From: Pseudopyrenochaeta lycopersici
Lineage: Eukaryota > Ascomycota > Dothideomycetes > Pleosporales > Pseudopyrenochaetaceae
Assembly: GCA_003313425.1 (NCBI GenBank)
Contig: NHZP01000011.1
Coordinates: forward strand, 1,476,104 to 1,540,103
Length of the DNA stretch: 64,000 bases
Direction: 5' to 3'
Both the position numbers and the translations under genes were made by a program. The notes below the pieces were generated by a model that was not told the origin of the DNA, did no database searches, and was given only the letters and a program-made list of their open reading frames with translations. Shown piece by piece: positions 11,042-23,987 of this stretch. Position 1 is the first letter of the stretch, and each line of letters opens with the position of its first letter.

Positions 11042-11515
11042 GTTCGAAGAGTCGGCCTGAGCATGTAGTGGGAGTTTAAGCTGCGAATAAAGGATTATGA
11101 GAGTGAGCCGTGCCAGGTGAATGCGTTTGGTATCTCTTTGGGCGTCTTTCTGAGATACCAGGTGAATTGGATGGCAAGCTGTAACATTATCTTTCAGACA
11201 TTATCTTTCAGTTAGTACATAGCGTCAAATTATATAAGAAAATGGCATTGTGTATGCACTCACTTCGCTGATATTGTGAATATTCTCGGACAAAGCAACA
11301 ATGGTCAGAAGGCCAATCAATACTTGAGTTCCTATTGGAAGAGATTGTCGTTTCCAATTTTACCTCCAATGCGCAATGCCAGTCATGCTCCAGGGAGATC
11401 TCTAAGAAAAACGCCAACAAAAAACACGAGAGTCTAGATGAAGGGAACTCACTAATACATTCTTAATCACAGTGGATTCTTGATTGCTAGAAATATTTCA
11501 ATTTCACTCAGTGCC
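11042..11515. other. Intergenic region, nothing seen
   Basis: About 470 bp between two same-strand hypothetical genes. It holds a direct duplication of an ATTATCTTTCAG-like segment near 11,188-11,211 and otherwise only short, unconvincing frames. Confidence 0.4.
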
Positions 11516-12247
11516 TTACACATACCCGCGGACCCCAGCTTTCATTAGAATCTTCCTCACAAAGTTCCGGACCAGGAACCCCTTCGCATGTCTCTTCTTA
11601 CTCCAAGCACTCGACTGACTACTAGTTCTTGCTTCTACTCGTTTATCTGTGGGAGTCGTACGAGATAGTCCTTTGGACTCAGGGTAATACTGAAAGCCGT
11701 CATCCGCGACGGGAGGCAGCTCGAACTCGGGCTTTGTGAAAAGTGTCTTAGCATATGCCCTGATGTGAGGGCCTTCTGTCGGAGCTACTACATTCCATTC
11801 AGCAGTATAGTTGAAGGCTTCATCATAGATGTCTATCTCATCTGATGTTAAGTCATTAATCTGGTCGGCTATCAACAGTGGGCTCAGTCTCTCCACGACA
11901 GTCGACTGTAAAGACCAGGACGAGTGAAATGAATCCTCTGAAGGACTCCAGAGGAAGGTATGTTGATGGAAACGGCTAGGGTAAGCACCTCCTACGTTGT
12001 TTGTGCAGTATGCGTCCTCCGCCAACAGTTGCTCAGAGCATGCAAGGACTGGGGACTCTATGGGGAAGCTGGTGGTTGTTGGGCTCGGGCTGTACAGGAA
12101 GGTTTGCGGATGGATTGAACTCGATGTTTCGAGAAGGTTTGTAGGCTTGTACAGGCTTTTCTCTGAGAGCCTCTGTGAGAAGTCTGGATCGGTGGGGGAG
12201 TGTATGTGTGCGATCATGGTTGCCGCCGCTTTGGTAGACAGATGCAA
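11516..12247 (-). CDS. Hypothetical protein, 243 aa
   Basis: Single-exon 243-aa frame with no family I can name. The N-terminal ~120 residues are rich in Ser/Thr/Pro and His. The middle is acidic (DLTSDEIDIYDEAFNY). The C-terminal ~35 residues are strongly basic (SKKRHAKGFLVRNFVRKILM), which could bind nucleic acid or membrane, but that is a guess. A second in-frame Met ten codons in is an alternative start. No signal peptide is evident. It shares strand and general style with the 10337-11041 gene, but I see no sequence similarity between the two. Confidence 0.5.
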   Translation of the reverse strand: MHLSTKAAATMIAHIHSPTDPDFSQRLSEKSLYKPTNLLETSSSIHPQTFLYSPSPTTTSFPIESPVLACSEQLLAEDAYCTNNVGGAYPSRFHQHTFLWSPSEDSFHSSWSLQSTVVERLSPLLIADQINDLTSDEIDIYDEAFNYTAEWNVVAPTEGPHIRAYAKTLFTKPEFELPPVADDGFQYYPESKGLSRTTPTDKRVEARTSSQSSAWSKKRHAKGFLVRNFVRKILMKAGVRGYV

Positions 12248-14879
12248 AATGACATTCTTCGGAAGGTGCAGATTGTTCTCAAGCTACTATTATGAGTTAT
12301 GCTTGGAAAGCGAATGATTCACAATTTTGAGAAAGCAGTCGAAATATATATGTCATAATAAGAGTATTGCTGTCGATCTTAGTACATAGGTCAAGACAAA
12401 GCATCACCAAAAAGTAAAAGAACATTGTTTTAGAAGCTGTAGCCATGACAAAGGCAAAACTGTGTGGGATCAATATAGCAGGGATAAAGGTTCTTCTTCT
12501 ATCAAAGACAGTAATCTAGGAGCGTACGTTTAGGTTGCGCCAGAACAAAGAGGCCGGGTTTCGAATATTTGCATCCACAATATTCAAACCAAGGAGAGTG
12601 TACTTAGAAGCCAGAGAGCCTTTCTATGAATTTCTGAGCGTTTCCCCCGCTCATAAGTGTCATATTCCTCTCGTTCTTATACCAGGGTCGACTTACGACC
12701 GACGATGCGGAGCCAACAGGGGATCGAATACTGGTCCTTTAACAATGACCAAGCTCTTTTGCGCTTTCTATATGCGCTGAAGCAGTGATGGAATAGCTAT
12801 CAGATCATACATCGCAGGCGAGTCGTTGTGGTGTTGGGTATTTACGCAGAACGTTACACACTCCAGAGCAGCTTGGTAAGCATGGGAAAGAATAATGTCC
12901 ATCAGGGCGGTAGAATCCTGTGTTTCAACCTCATCCTGGACGAGGAAAAAGACCGCAAGTCGCCGCGTTCCCACTGCACGTTTAGAAGATATGTTTCCTG
13001 TACATTTAGCCTCCTTTTGTTCAGAGCATTGACACATGAGCCACAGCAGCATGGCGTGCCGTGATGCGTGTTTTGCCCAGGAATTCCGTTGCGTTGGTTT
13101 GCCTGAGGAGCGAAAGCGGTAGCCTTTGAAAAGAATGTCTCTGTAGACACTGTTCTGTCGCTAATATCCACCGAAGAAGCCCTCGGGTCTGGGCTTAGAC
13201 GAATTGGGCTAGAAGGAACATGAACCGACGTACTTAGGGTACGCTTGAAGTTCTATCCGTCAGCAACTTGGTGTATCAAATTTGGGGTCTTCTGGGCTGT
13301 CAAAAACGACTCCTTGGGTATCATCAGTATTGATGTCGGGGCCAAAATCAGGATCAGAGACTGAGGACCAAATCGTCATAGCTGCCATCCTCCGACCCTC
13401 GCTAGCGTGAAAGGCCATATGCAGGTCCTGAGTGTCTCGGCGTACTTTCCTCAAATCTGGCCAAGAACGATGGTCCTAGTCATGCTCTCCATTGTTCTCG
13501 TCTGAATGTGCTCATATTTGTCGAGGGTGGTGCCTGTGAGTGCTGACGATACGATACTTAACAGTATTATATCGCAGACACCATTTACCAATGGACGTCT
13601 GATGCGTTGTTGGTGAACAGCGTTGAGGAATTGATGCGCAATGCAGTCTGTCAAACTGGCCACATTGTGCAAAGAAGATTCAGGAGTGAATCAGCCTAAC
13701 GCGTACGGTATAGCAATGGCAGTGCATTGATAATGGGGAGCACGAAAGAAGTAAATGACCGTCTATCAAAAGAATGGAAGGGTAGGAAGTTGGTGTTGCT
13801 AGTGGAACTTAAGAATAAAGGCGGGTCGTCACAGACCTAATTACTAGCAATTTGCATCTACACATCCTCATAGGTATGCCTATTGACCTTGGCTGTTCCT
13901 TCAGTGATGGCTGCATCCTGACAGCCAGCAAAAGTCTCCGTCCAAGCGAATTGACTAATGCAGCACAACTCGGCGTTCCCTTGGCCGCTAATGAAGAACC
14001 ATCTTCAAAGGCCCAGCTACGCCTAACTCGAGCCTGCTTAGCAGGAGTAGGCCGCGCTACGGCTTGTGTATAAAACCGATCGTTAGCAAAGTTCTTGGCC
14101 TTTTAGGGCCACTGGGGGAAGTGTGTGCCTCACATACAGCGTCTGCAAACACGCTGTAGAGGTAATATACCGGGGCCTCGGAATCTCAGCTTATGAACAA
14201 AGACTTGGTCCGGTTGGGAGAGGTGACCTGAGGCGGTGCGATGGAGAATCAGCGATGGTTGATCAGCACAGATGGCGTTGTCATTCATGTCGAGGATGGA
14301 GGCTGGGATTCGGCCTGAGTTGGACATGTTAAAATGGTGACTAGAAATCGTGAGACGAAGGAGTAGCTGTCATTTTGCATTCATGGGAGTAATGCTCATA
14401 TTTGCGAATAGGACTGGGAGGTTATTTTGGGTCAGTGATGAGCATTGGTTTTCGGGAAGTTAGTGAGGAAGATATCAACGATTTTGATACTTTTCTTATG
14501 GCTGGCGCGTGAATCGCATTGCGAAGCGACAATGTGAGTGAAGGAACAGCGTAGTGTAGACGTGGAGATGAAAAAAAATGGTGATGTGGACCAAAGTGCT
14601 GAGAAGAGACTGTGACATTGAAGCGTGTTTAAGCCTACGCCATCTATTCCTCGCTATGCAATAGAAAGGTCGTCAAATACAAGAGTCATGATAGAGTGAG
14701 AGCTAGGACACGAAGTACACCTGCGTGCTTATGCGAATGGGGGTAGTAGAGTCGTCAAGTGTTGACACACGGAGTGAGATGCCATTTCCGACAACTTCGA
14801 AATGGATAGCAGTCCTCCAGATGATCGCTGATCGCCAATGAAATTTTACAAGAACTCCAGTCTTTTTATGTTCTTACAT
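12248..14879. other. Gene-poor stretch with weak coding debris
   Basis: About 2.6 kb without a confident gene. Minus-strand frames at 13451-13672 and 13260-13454 both read like protein but are in different phases and overlap end to start, as if a frameshift separates them; they might be a broken gene. A minus-strand frame at 12768-13052 and a plus-strand frame at 12535-12780 are equally unconvincing. The last ~550 bp is the UTP5 3' flank. Confidence 0.4.
13260..13672 (-). pseudogene. Possible broken gene, function unknown
   Basis: Two adjoining coding-like frames (13451-13672, then 13260-13454) overlap by four bases in different phases. The downstream segment has an acidic, Asp/Pro-rich end (SDPDFGPDINTDDTQ). 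No GT-AG pair that would join them cleanly was found at the junction, so a frameshift is the simplest reading. I recognise no family. It could also be chance, since each piece is only 64-73 codons. Confidence 0.2.
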
Positions 14880-16196
14880 TCAACGTCGACCTTTTAGCCC
14901 AGTACGAGCAGCGGTGGACCGCCTTTCTGGCTTGGGCTCTTCCTCACTTTCAGAAACGCCCTCTCCACCGTCCATACCATCGCTCATAGGCTCGGACACA
15001 TCGTCGCCAAGATCGTCATCGGTCTCTTCAGCCTCATCGTCAATAAGAGCGTCAGAATCCTCACTACCCTCCTCAGAATCCTCGTCCATTTCCATTGTTG
15101 TAGGCATCTCATCGATTGAGCTTTCGTCCTCGTCCTCGTCAAAGTCGCCCCGTATGCGCTTGTGTGGTCCAGATTTAAGGTGGGTGACGTCGACATCATC
15201 TCCCTCGACCGATGAGACGTAGTCATCCTCCCCTTCCACATAGATGACAGCTTCGTCATCGTCGTCGTTGGCTGCTCGTCGTTGATTCCGTCTCCGCAGC
15301 TCCAGTTGTGCTTGTAGCATGTCCAAGCGGCCTTTGAGAGAGAGCAAGGGCTGTAGTCCGCTGGCGCGTTCCTTGAGCACTTTGTTCAGTGTTGTAAGCT
15401 GTCTAACTAGTTGGGGTTGGCTAGCCAAATATCCACCGTGTGCCGCAAGAGACCACTGTACCCAGACCATGAGCATGCCTGCTCGTCCTGGCTTCTTGTG
15501 AAGGCGCTCAGCGAGTTTTTGTAGGAGAGTGCCGACAAGCGGGGACGGTAGACGTTCGACAGTAGCATAGATGGTGTCGACGTCGATGACTCGTAAACAC
15601 GATTCGAGGAGCTCGGTATCGTTTGTGCGTAGTGCTTGGGTCAGGACGGTGCCCAAAGACGAAGCGTTTGGTGCCGAGAGCGGGCGCGTGGTAGCTGCAG
15701 TTGCGAGTGCTTTGGAGTCGGCATCTGGGCCAGCAAATGCAGATTCTACATCGACGATTCGCGACTCTTGCACAGGCTCCGGGTCCTGGGCGCGCAAGCG
15801 GTCTCCAAACGAGAGCTCGTCTGGTTCTGCAGTTCCATGGCCGGGCGGCGAGCCATTCTCTTCACTGTCGGAGCTGGCTTGGTCGCTCTCTTCCTCAGCA
15901 CTGCTGATCTCGATGACGGGCTTTCCGGCATCCTCCATGTCGACGTCACCATGGGCGGCTGGACCTCCACCGACGACGGCGGTGGCCTCGTCAACGCGGT
16001 CTTTGCGCGCATGCTTGGCTCGATGGGGGGCTGCAACGGGCTTCTGTGCGGGAGTGCCATTGATGAGCGCCCGGAGGCCGTTCTGCCGGACTGTTGCGGG
16101 CGACTGGGCCAACTTGGTCTTTTTTGCGGGTGGGGCGCCGTCGCGATTCCTCGTCGTGGTGAGGTCGCGGGCGCGCGAGGCTACTGCGGCAGGCAT
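14880..16196 (-). CDS. UTP5: U3 snoRNP subunit Utp5-like (Utp12 domain)
   Basis: Nucleolar protein of the t-UTP/UTP-A part of the small-subunit processome, needed for pre-18S rRNA processing. The model is a single exon of 438 aa starting MPAAVASRARD. The frame is open for 74 codons upstream, but that part has no conserved content. The helical Utp12 (Dip2/Utp12) domain spans about residues 180-300, with LGTVLTQALRTNDTELLESC and LLQKLAERLHKKPGRAG as key signatures. The N-terminal third is basic/low complexity (nuclear), and the C-terminus after ~300 is a long acidic run ending in a basic tail. The WD40 propeller of yeast Utp5 is absent here. The gene is divergent from BDF1. Confidence 0.9.
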   Translation of the reverse strand: MPAAVASRARDLTTTRNRDGAPPAKKTKLAQSPATVRQNGLRALINGTPAQKPVAAPHRAKHARKDRVDEATAVVGGGPAAHGDVDMEDAGKPVIEISSAEEESDQASSDSEENGSPPGHGTAEPDELSFGDRLRAQDPEPVQESRIVDVESAFAGPDADSKALATAATTRPLSAPNASSLGTVLTQALRTNDTELLESCLRVIDVDTIYATVERLPSPLVGTLLQKLAERLHKKPGRAGMLMVWVQWSLAAHGGYLASQPQLVRQLTTLNKVLKERASGLQPLLSLKGRLDMLQAQLELRRRNQRRAANDDDDEAVIYVEGEDDYVSSVEGDDVDVTHLKSGPHKRIRGDFDEDEDESSIDEMPTTMEMDEDSEEGSEDSDALIDDEAEETDDDLGDDVSEPMSDGMDGGEGVSESEEEPKPERRSTAARTGLKGRR

Positions 16197-17283
16197 GTCG
16201 CTGAGCTGGTGCAGCCGTGTCGGAGGGGGTTGCAGGCTGGCCGGGTGCGGTGGCGCGGGGGAAATTCTGCTGCCTGAAGCAAAAGGCAAGATTCTGTGTT
16301 GCAAAAATTTGAGAAGCAGCGATGCACGCCATCCCTGTGCAGCACGGACCACGGCAGGGATGGTGGACCGCGACTGCCTCTGAACGCTGCACACCACTCT
16401 CCGGCGCGTCTTGCACACGCCAAAACAAAGAGCATGGCAGCCAAATCCATTCGCGCTCCATACAGTGCCGCGAGAAATCCCCCCCCCCCCCCCCGCCTGG
16501 CTGCAAAGGCGACTTCGCTGGATGGGTTGGATGGTTCCGGAAAGAACACGTACCCAGTCGAGCTTAGTGCACCTCAGGGGCTGCCAAGCTGGGCGAGGAA
16601 AGGTCGGCGCTCCGGGATTGATAAAGGGTGGTTGCAGCCCAGCTCATCAACTCGCCTTCTTGACGTCCATTTTCCGATCCGCTTCCAATCAACACGCGCC
16701 TGCTCCGGATCCCGCCCATTACTCGCACCCCACCACCTTCACCCTCCCAAGACCCATTCCGCGACCGCGCCTAGGCCTGGTCGCCGCACGCAAATCAACC
16801 GCATACTTATTATCAACGCGCATCCCCCAGCTGCTGCAGCCCGCTAGCGCTCACCGCCCGCCCGCCCTCTCACCTCACCTCGCCGTCACCATCCGTGCGC
16901 TGCATCGTCGACCTTTTGTCTTGTTGTTGTGCTTCTGCACACGGCGCACACCTGCACCCACCCGTCCTCTGCCTCCCTGGACGCGCCCTTTGCCCCGTCA
17001 TAACAAACGCGTCGGCGCTTCGGACATAAAAGTCTGACTCATCGCCGCCCGCGAGCCTCTTTGATTCTCGCGCCACCACTCTACGTCACGTGAGTCTAGA
17101 TTTGTTTCAGCCTCTGCCTACTTATAATCTTCTGCTGCCCCTCTCTCTACTTTCGACCACTTTGCCGACACAAGCCACACTATCCAACCAACCCCACCAT
17201 CCTCCTCCACTACCCTCAATCTACGCTCATCCTGGGTCCGTTATATGCACGCCGCCATTTGCGCAGTCGCGTGCGCACCCGAT
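16197..17283. promoter_or_regulatory. Divergent UTP5/BDF1 promoter region
   Basis: About 1.09 kb between divergent starts, GC-rich and pyrimidine-rich on the plus strand toward BDF1. It contains a run of 16 C at 16479-16494 and a palindromic TCACGTGA at 17086-17093. The latter matches the E-box type bound by fungal bHLH factors such as Cbf1, and sits ~190 bp upstream of the BDF1 ATG. Several long open frames here are artefacts of high GC. Function of the sites is inferred. Confidence 0.45.
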
Positions 17284-20104
17284 ATGGAAGTCGCTAACAA
17301 TCCCAGATTGGCAATAGCACCAAACCCTCCTCATTCCTTGTCAGCCGCGCGCAAACTCGCCCTTGACCTTCATGGCCCTATGGCAGTAATGACATCATCT
17401 GTGGTCGACAATACTCCTTTGGACCTAAAGGCGACCGCATTTGCGCCGGCCGACGCTATGGCCGTTGATACCGAGCCAAATGGGTGAGTCGCCCTTTCAC
17501 TTCATCTTTCATCGCATCATTGCATACCCCTTGTCGCCCTGCTCTCACTATGCGCCTGGTTTACTAACCCTCGCCAGCGTCCACCATGTGCTGTTCGACG
17601 ACCCGGCGCAACCGAAACCAACACTAAACGGAAATCACGTTGCATTGGATGCTTCGCTGCCCGCGGTCGAGCCCGCCGTTGAACCTACAATGAACGTCTC
17701 CAGCGGAATTGATGGCGTCGCACAGTTTCTACATGATAGCCAGCAAGACACCAACTCGCTATTTGGCGACTCAGACATCGGTACGACAGTAGCGAACGCA
17801 CTGGAAGCGCCAACATCAGACGTACGCGATGCCCCTGCAACTGCCGAAGAGCTGTCGTCCGCGACCCAGACCACGAGCGAGAGCACACAGCAAGTCCCCG
17901 AGACCCAAACTGCGCCACAAGATGTATCCGCTACAGACATCATGGATACTACTACCGACACACCCGAGGACTCGAACCTGGCCCAACCATCCGCGCCTCC
18001 CACAAAACCAATGAACGACCTCTCAATCCAGACGAATTCTGACGCGGCTGCTCCACAACACGATTCGAACCAATCACCTGCAATTATGGATCGGGAAATG
18101 GAAGACGCGCCCCCTTCTGGGAAGGTGCGTCCGCGTGAAGACGATGATGATGATGTCCCCGATGCGAAGCGCACCAAGACAGACGAAGAGTCGATCGACC
18201 AGTCCGATTTCAAGGTTCCAGAAGTACCGCCCCATACAGAGCACCCCAGCGAAAATGGTGTGAATGCGACTATGACTGCGGAGCAAGCCCAAGAGACCTC
18301 AGGGGTGCACAAAGCTGTCGATTACGAAGAGTGGCCGTCGAATCCCATGACTGATGCTCAAAACAAGTTCCTACTGGAGAGGATAAGAAACACAAAGAAA
18401 ATCAAGGTCTCCCTTGCATTCAAGGATCCAGTTAATCCTGTGGCTCTTGGCATTCCTACGTACCCTGATATCGTGAAAAATCCAATGGATTTATCGACCA
18501 TGGAGAACAAGCTGAAGGAGAAGAGCTATACCTATGTCAGAGAGTTTATGGCAGATCTTGACCAACTGGTCGAAAATAGCGAATTGTTCAACAACAAGCA
18601 GCATCCAGTCACTCAGGCGGGATACAACCTACGCGCTTATTTCCTAAAGGGTATGGGGAAGATGCCCAGAGGAGCCACTGAGGAGGCACAGAAGCAGGCA
18701 AAAGTCAAAAAACCAACAGTAACTACGGCACCAAAGCCTCGGCGCGAATCGAGGGTCGTACCGCCTACGGTTAAGTCTCCTGTGGCTCCCGCTCCTGCAG
18801 CCGCATCTCCCCAGGCAGCTGCCTGGCCCCTCCAGCAAGACGGAACGCCTTTAATTCGTCGCGATTCGTCTACAGCAGATGGTCGACCGAAGCGAGAGAT
18901 CCATAGACCATCGAAGGATTTGCCCTACACCAATGCTAAGCCGAGAAGGAAGAAGTATCAGCAAGAATTGAAGTTCTGCGAGAGCGTTTTGACGGAACTC
19001 ATGAAGCCAAAGTACAGCACTGTGACCTACCCTTTCATAACTCCCGTAGATCCCGTGGCCCTGAATATCCCCTCCTATCTCAAGATCATCAAGAAGCCAA
19101 TGGACTTCGGGACGATTGAGAAGAACATGAAGAATGGTGTATACCAGAGCGCTAAGGACTTCTACAATGATGCTCAGCTGGTTTTTCACAATTGCTACAA
19201 GTTTAACCCGGAAGGCGATGCTGTCAACAAAATGGGTCATCAACTTGAGGATCTCTTCGAGAGCCTTTGGAAGGAAAAGGCGGACTGGCTCGCGCAGCAC
19301 GCGCCTCCTCCTGAGCAATCTCCTAGTGAACTCTACTCTGATGAGGAGGAGGAGGAGGAGGAAGAGGAGGAGGAAGTTGATCCTGCTCAGGCTCAGTTCC
19401 TAGCTATCCAGCAGCAGATTGCGGCGTTGAACGCTACGGCGCAACAGCTCCTTCAGCAGCAAACGAGTGGCAAGCGTGCTTCGCCGAAAGCGCCGAGTAA
19501 GAAAAAGAAGTCTGTAGCGCCGCCAACAAAGAGGAAGAGCCTGCCTCTTTCCGTGCCACCACCTCCAAAGCCTGTCAAGGCAGCGAAGCGTGCCAAGGCA
19601 CCGGCGCCTTTGAGTTTTGCACAAAAGCAAGAGATCTCCGAGGGTATCAGCACATTGGGCGATGCTGATATGCGACGCGCGGTCCAAATAATCAGGAATG
19701 GATGTCCACATCTCGCGAACGTGCATGATGATGAAATGGAACTGGACATGGACGAGATCAATGATGAGACGCTTAGAGAGCTCTTCAAGTTCATCAAGTC
19801 TATCCGCGGTCCGAAAGGTGGTGTTGTCGCCGATGATGACTTCGAGCCCCCAAGGCAAGTGTCGAAACAAACCACGAGCAGGCCGAAGAAGAACAAGCCC
19901 ATGGGCAAGACCGAACAAGAAGACAATATGCGGAAGATCCAGGAAAAACTGCAGTCGTTCCAGGGCGGCGCGTCTGGATCTAGCCAGTCTCCACCTGGTG
20001 AGTTGTCAGTACGTCCATTCCATGATTTCAAACTGACCAATTTAGCACATGATGCGTCCAGTGATGATGATGAGTCAAGCGGTTCTGAGAGCGAGGAGGA
20101 GTAA
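17284..20104 (+). CDS. BDF1: BET-family double bromodomain protein
   Basis: Chromatin reader that binds acetylated histone H4 and supports transcription initiation and SWR1-type remodelling. Three exons (17284-17483, 17578-19997, 20046-20104) give 892 aa. Intron 1 is 94 nt with a textbook TTTACTAAC branch site; intron 2 is 48 nt, GTGAGT...TTTAG. Bromodomain 1 lies at about 325-425, and bromodomain 2 at about 525-635 (SYLKIIKKPMDFGTIEKNMK). The acetyl-lysine-binding Asn is visible in both (LFNNKQHPV; CYKFNPEG). The NET domain is about 745-815. A pure Glu run follows bromodomain 2, then Lys-rich segments and an acidic C-terminus. The start is uncertain: Met codons at 17284 and further downstream are all possible in the N-terminal disordered region. 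Confidence 0.94.
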
Positions 20105-21452
20105 AGTTCTCTGGCAAAACGCATCTGGATCTTGACGTGACTTCTTGGCGCTGACCGCAATTTCCCGAACGTGATCTGCTGCATTCCTCGGTCGCTCGGA
20201 TTTTACCTCTTCCTTGCATAGAAAACATACTCGTGGCGCTTCTTTGACCTGTTATCGACAGGACCTAGCAGTTGCTGTCTGACCACGGCTGGGTCGACAA
20301 CAAGATTCGGAACTGATCGTCAGCGTGTGCTTCATGACTGCGCGTTCCACTCTCACCTCTGCAACCAAGCGCCTATAGCACCCCCCACCCCAATCCACAA
20401 CCAATACACATCGCTTGTACAGAATTCTTTCTGCCAATCGCCCTACCTTAGAAGTACCAATGGTACTAACGCCGGCAACGGATTACGAGTCTGACGAGGT
20501 TTGTCTTTTTGGATCTTTTTGTTTGAGGGATCGGCAGCCCACCCGTGACCGTCATGTGGCGTGGAGGCGCGAGGAGATTCAGTCAAAAATGAGGACATCC
20601 AAATAAGGGCCTCCGGGTGGTAGTTTACTGTATGAATATGCTGCCCGAGTTGACAGCCCAAATGAATACCAGATAGTATTTTCAGTTGTTCTCTGTGCCT
20701 ATACGTGATATGCACTCATTTTGCGGGAGCTTGGTCCAGGCATGCAGCTTCCATGTCCCAAGCTGCGAGAAAGATGGTTGCTCAATATGGCGACTGGTGC
20801 AAGCCGATGCGTTGCCCATGGATCTCGCCAGGTCATTTTGCAGCGCCAGGGTGAAAGAGCGGCCGTCGGACACGGGGCCTCTGGGCCATGGTCACCGAGG
20901 GGGAGTGCATATCGCAGTGAGCATTTTTCGTGGCGGACATCTGTGTCATTGTTAGTTGAGCGCCCGACAGAAAGGGTTAGCAACACTGTACATTCTGCTG
21001 TGCTCCACCATAGAGTGTCGCTATGTCCGTGGTGAATGAACGGTGCGAGGGCAGAGGGCAGGACGATCAAGGAGGGAGAGGAAGAGGTGACAGGCGTAAA
21101 GATGATCTGATTAGTCCATAATGACCACAGAATCAAGAGACATTCGTCGCTGCATGTGCTCAACGAAGAAAAGGCTGAGATTGCCCAGAGACAGCGGCTG
21201 CCATGATTCTGCGAGTGGAGCGAAGGTGGGGATCGAGGCGGATGACTTGAGCCCTGCCCTGCCCTGGCGCAGCAGCTGCGCGCTAGTCTTTCGCGAACCT
21301 GCGATCCCCAAAACTTTGACCTTCAAGCACCTCAAAACATAAACACGTGCGCATCCAGACGTCCTATCATCGAATCTGTAGCCGGGGGTATATTTGCAAC
21401 ACAATCAACTTGCCGATTGATAAAGAGACGATCCAGAGTGGCAATCGCAAAC
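20105..21452. other. Intergenic region BDF1 to RVB1
   Basis: About 1.35 kb with no conserved gene. Several overlapping frames at 20,690-21,400 on both strands arise from locally higher GC and have no domain. An inverted AGTACC-AAT-GGTACT motif lies at 20452-20466, similar to the longer palindrome upstream of PRM1. Confidence 0.45.
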
Positions 21453-23086
<1,634 letters not shown>

Positions 23087-23456
23087 GCATTTCTGGATGT
23101 TTGTGTACGATAGCCTGGCGTTTGGAGGTAAGGGCTACTGGGCTGATGGATGGGCGTTCAACGAAGGTTGACAACTTTTAGCCAAAAGTTAGAGTGAAAA
23201 CGCACTGGATAACTTCAACAAGACAAAAGCTTTCAGAAAATTTATTCCGACATTTTTCAGCTGTAACAATGGTGATGCCTTTTCCCAATGGCACTTCCGT
23301 AACCACTTGAAGCCTCCGATTGGCTCCACAAAGCCGCGGCCCAGATCGATGATGACGAATGCCTTCAGCTTCTGTTTTGCCTTCGGTATTCACTTGTCAT
23401 CACATCCGACTTCTTAAGCAAAAGCTTTGCGCACATCATTTTCGGCTTCACTTCCA
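23087..23456. other. Intergenic RVB1/SDHAF4
   Basis: 370 bp holding the RVB1 3' flank and the SDHAF4 promoter/leader. Short minus-strand frames are antisense or chance. Nothing else is seen. Confidence 0.5.
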
Positions 23457-23987
23457 ATGGCTTTCATAATGCGGTGCACATTTGCTCAACTTCCCCGGCA
23501 ACTGTCCCGTCGTGCGTTTTGCAATTCCACCCATTACAACCAGTCACCGTTCGGCGGCGGCCCAGCACCACCGCGTCTCCCTAAGGAAGAGCAGGAGTTG
23601 TTCGAGAAACTACAGCGGCAAAGTACCGGCGCGTTTAGCACGCCCCGTGAGGAGACACAAGCACCCTCAGAAAGGCCAAGCATACGCACGCAGATAAACC
23701 AATCGCCCGATGCTAATCCCTCTACCACTATATCCCCGCCTACACCATCGTCTTCGCGTCCCCAGATCAACCAGTCGCCCGACTCAAGTACAGAGATCAG
23801 ATTTGAAAACGGTGAAGAAATCAGAAAGGGCGAGGATCTCCATCCTAATTTGAGAAGAGGCGCGCCCCCCGAATTTGAAGGCGATGTCAATCCCAAGACG
23901 GGGGAAGTTGGGGGTCCGAAGAATGAGCCACTGCGCTGGGGGGTGGAAGGAGATTGGAGTTACAATGGACGGGTTACGGACTTTTGA
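23457..23987 (+). CDS. SDHAF4: Succinate dehydrogenase assembly factor 4
   Basis: Mitochondrial matrix chaperone (yeast Sdh8, DUF1674) that binds the flavinylated Sdh1 subunit before complex II assembly. It is a single exon of 176 aa. The N-terminus MAFIMRCTFAQLPRQLSRR is an amphipathic presequence. The conserved domain is the last ~45 residues, with PEFEGDVNPKTGEVGGPKNE and the terminal signature GDWSYNGRVTDF ending at the stop. The middle is low-complexity Ser/Pro/Thr with the heptapeptide QINQSPD occurring twice (and YNQSPFG once), a small internal duplication that may explain its greater length than animal SDHAF4. A TTG-initiated extension of the same frame is rejected in favour of this ATG. 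Confidence 0.92.
   Translation: MAFIMRCTFAQLPRQLSRRAFCNSTHYNQSPFGGGPAPPRLPKEEQELFEKLQRQSTGAFSTPREETQAPSERPSIRTQINQSPDANPSTTISPPTPSSSRPQINQSPDSSTEIRFENGEEIRKGEDLHPNLRRGAPPEFEGDVNPKTGEVGGPKNEPLRWGVEGDWSYNGRVTDF

Noticed and set aside
12535..12780. Candidate tRNA or coding fragment
   Set aside because: A GGGATCGAATAC string looked like a T-loop, but stem pairing and the B-box terminal C are missing; the overlapping 81-codon frame shows no family.
15571..16383. 270-codon and 213-codon plus-strand ORFs
   Set aside because: Both are antisense to UTP5, arising from its GC-rich, low-complexity N-terminus; no domain in either.
16411..17037. 208-codon plus-strand ORF and overlapping frames before BDF1
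   Set aside because: Low-complexity Pro/Thr/Ala composition with several frames open at once in a GC-rich promoter; no start or domain support.
17635..18312. 225-codon minus-strand ORF
   Set aside because: Antisense shadow of the BDF1 disordered N-terminus.
20690..21163. 154-codon minus-strand and overlapping plus-strand ORFs
   Set aside because: Mutually overlapping, no domain, and lying in the BDF1-RVB1 spacer.
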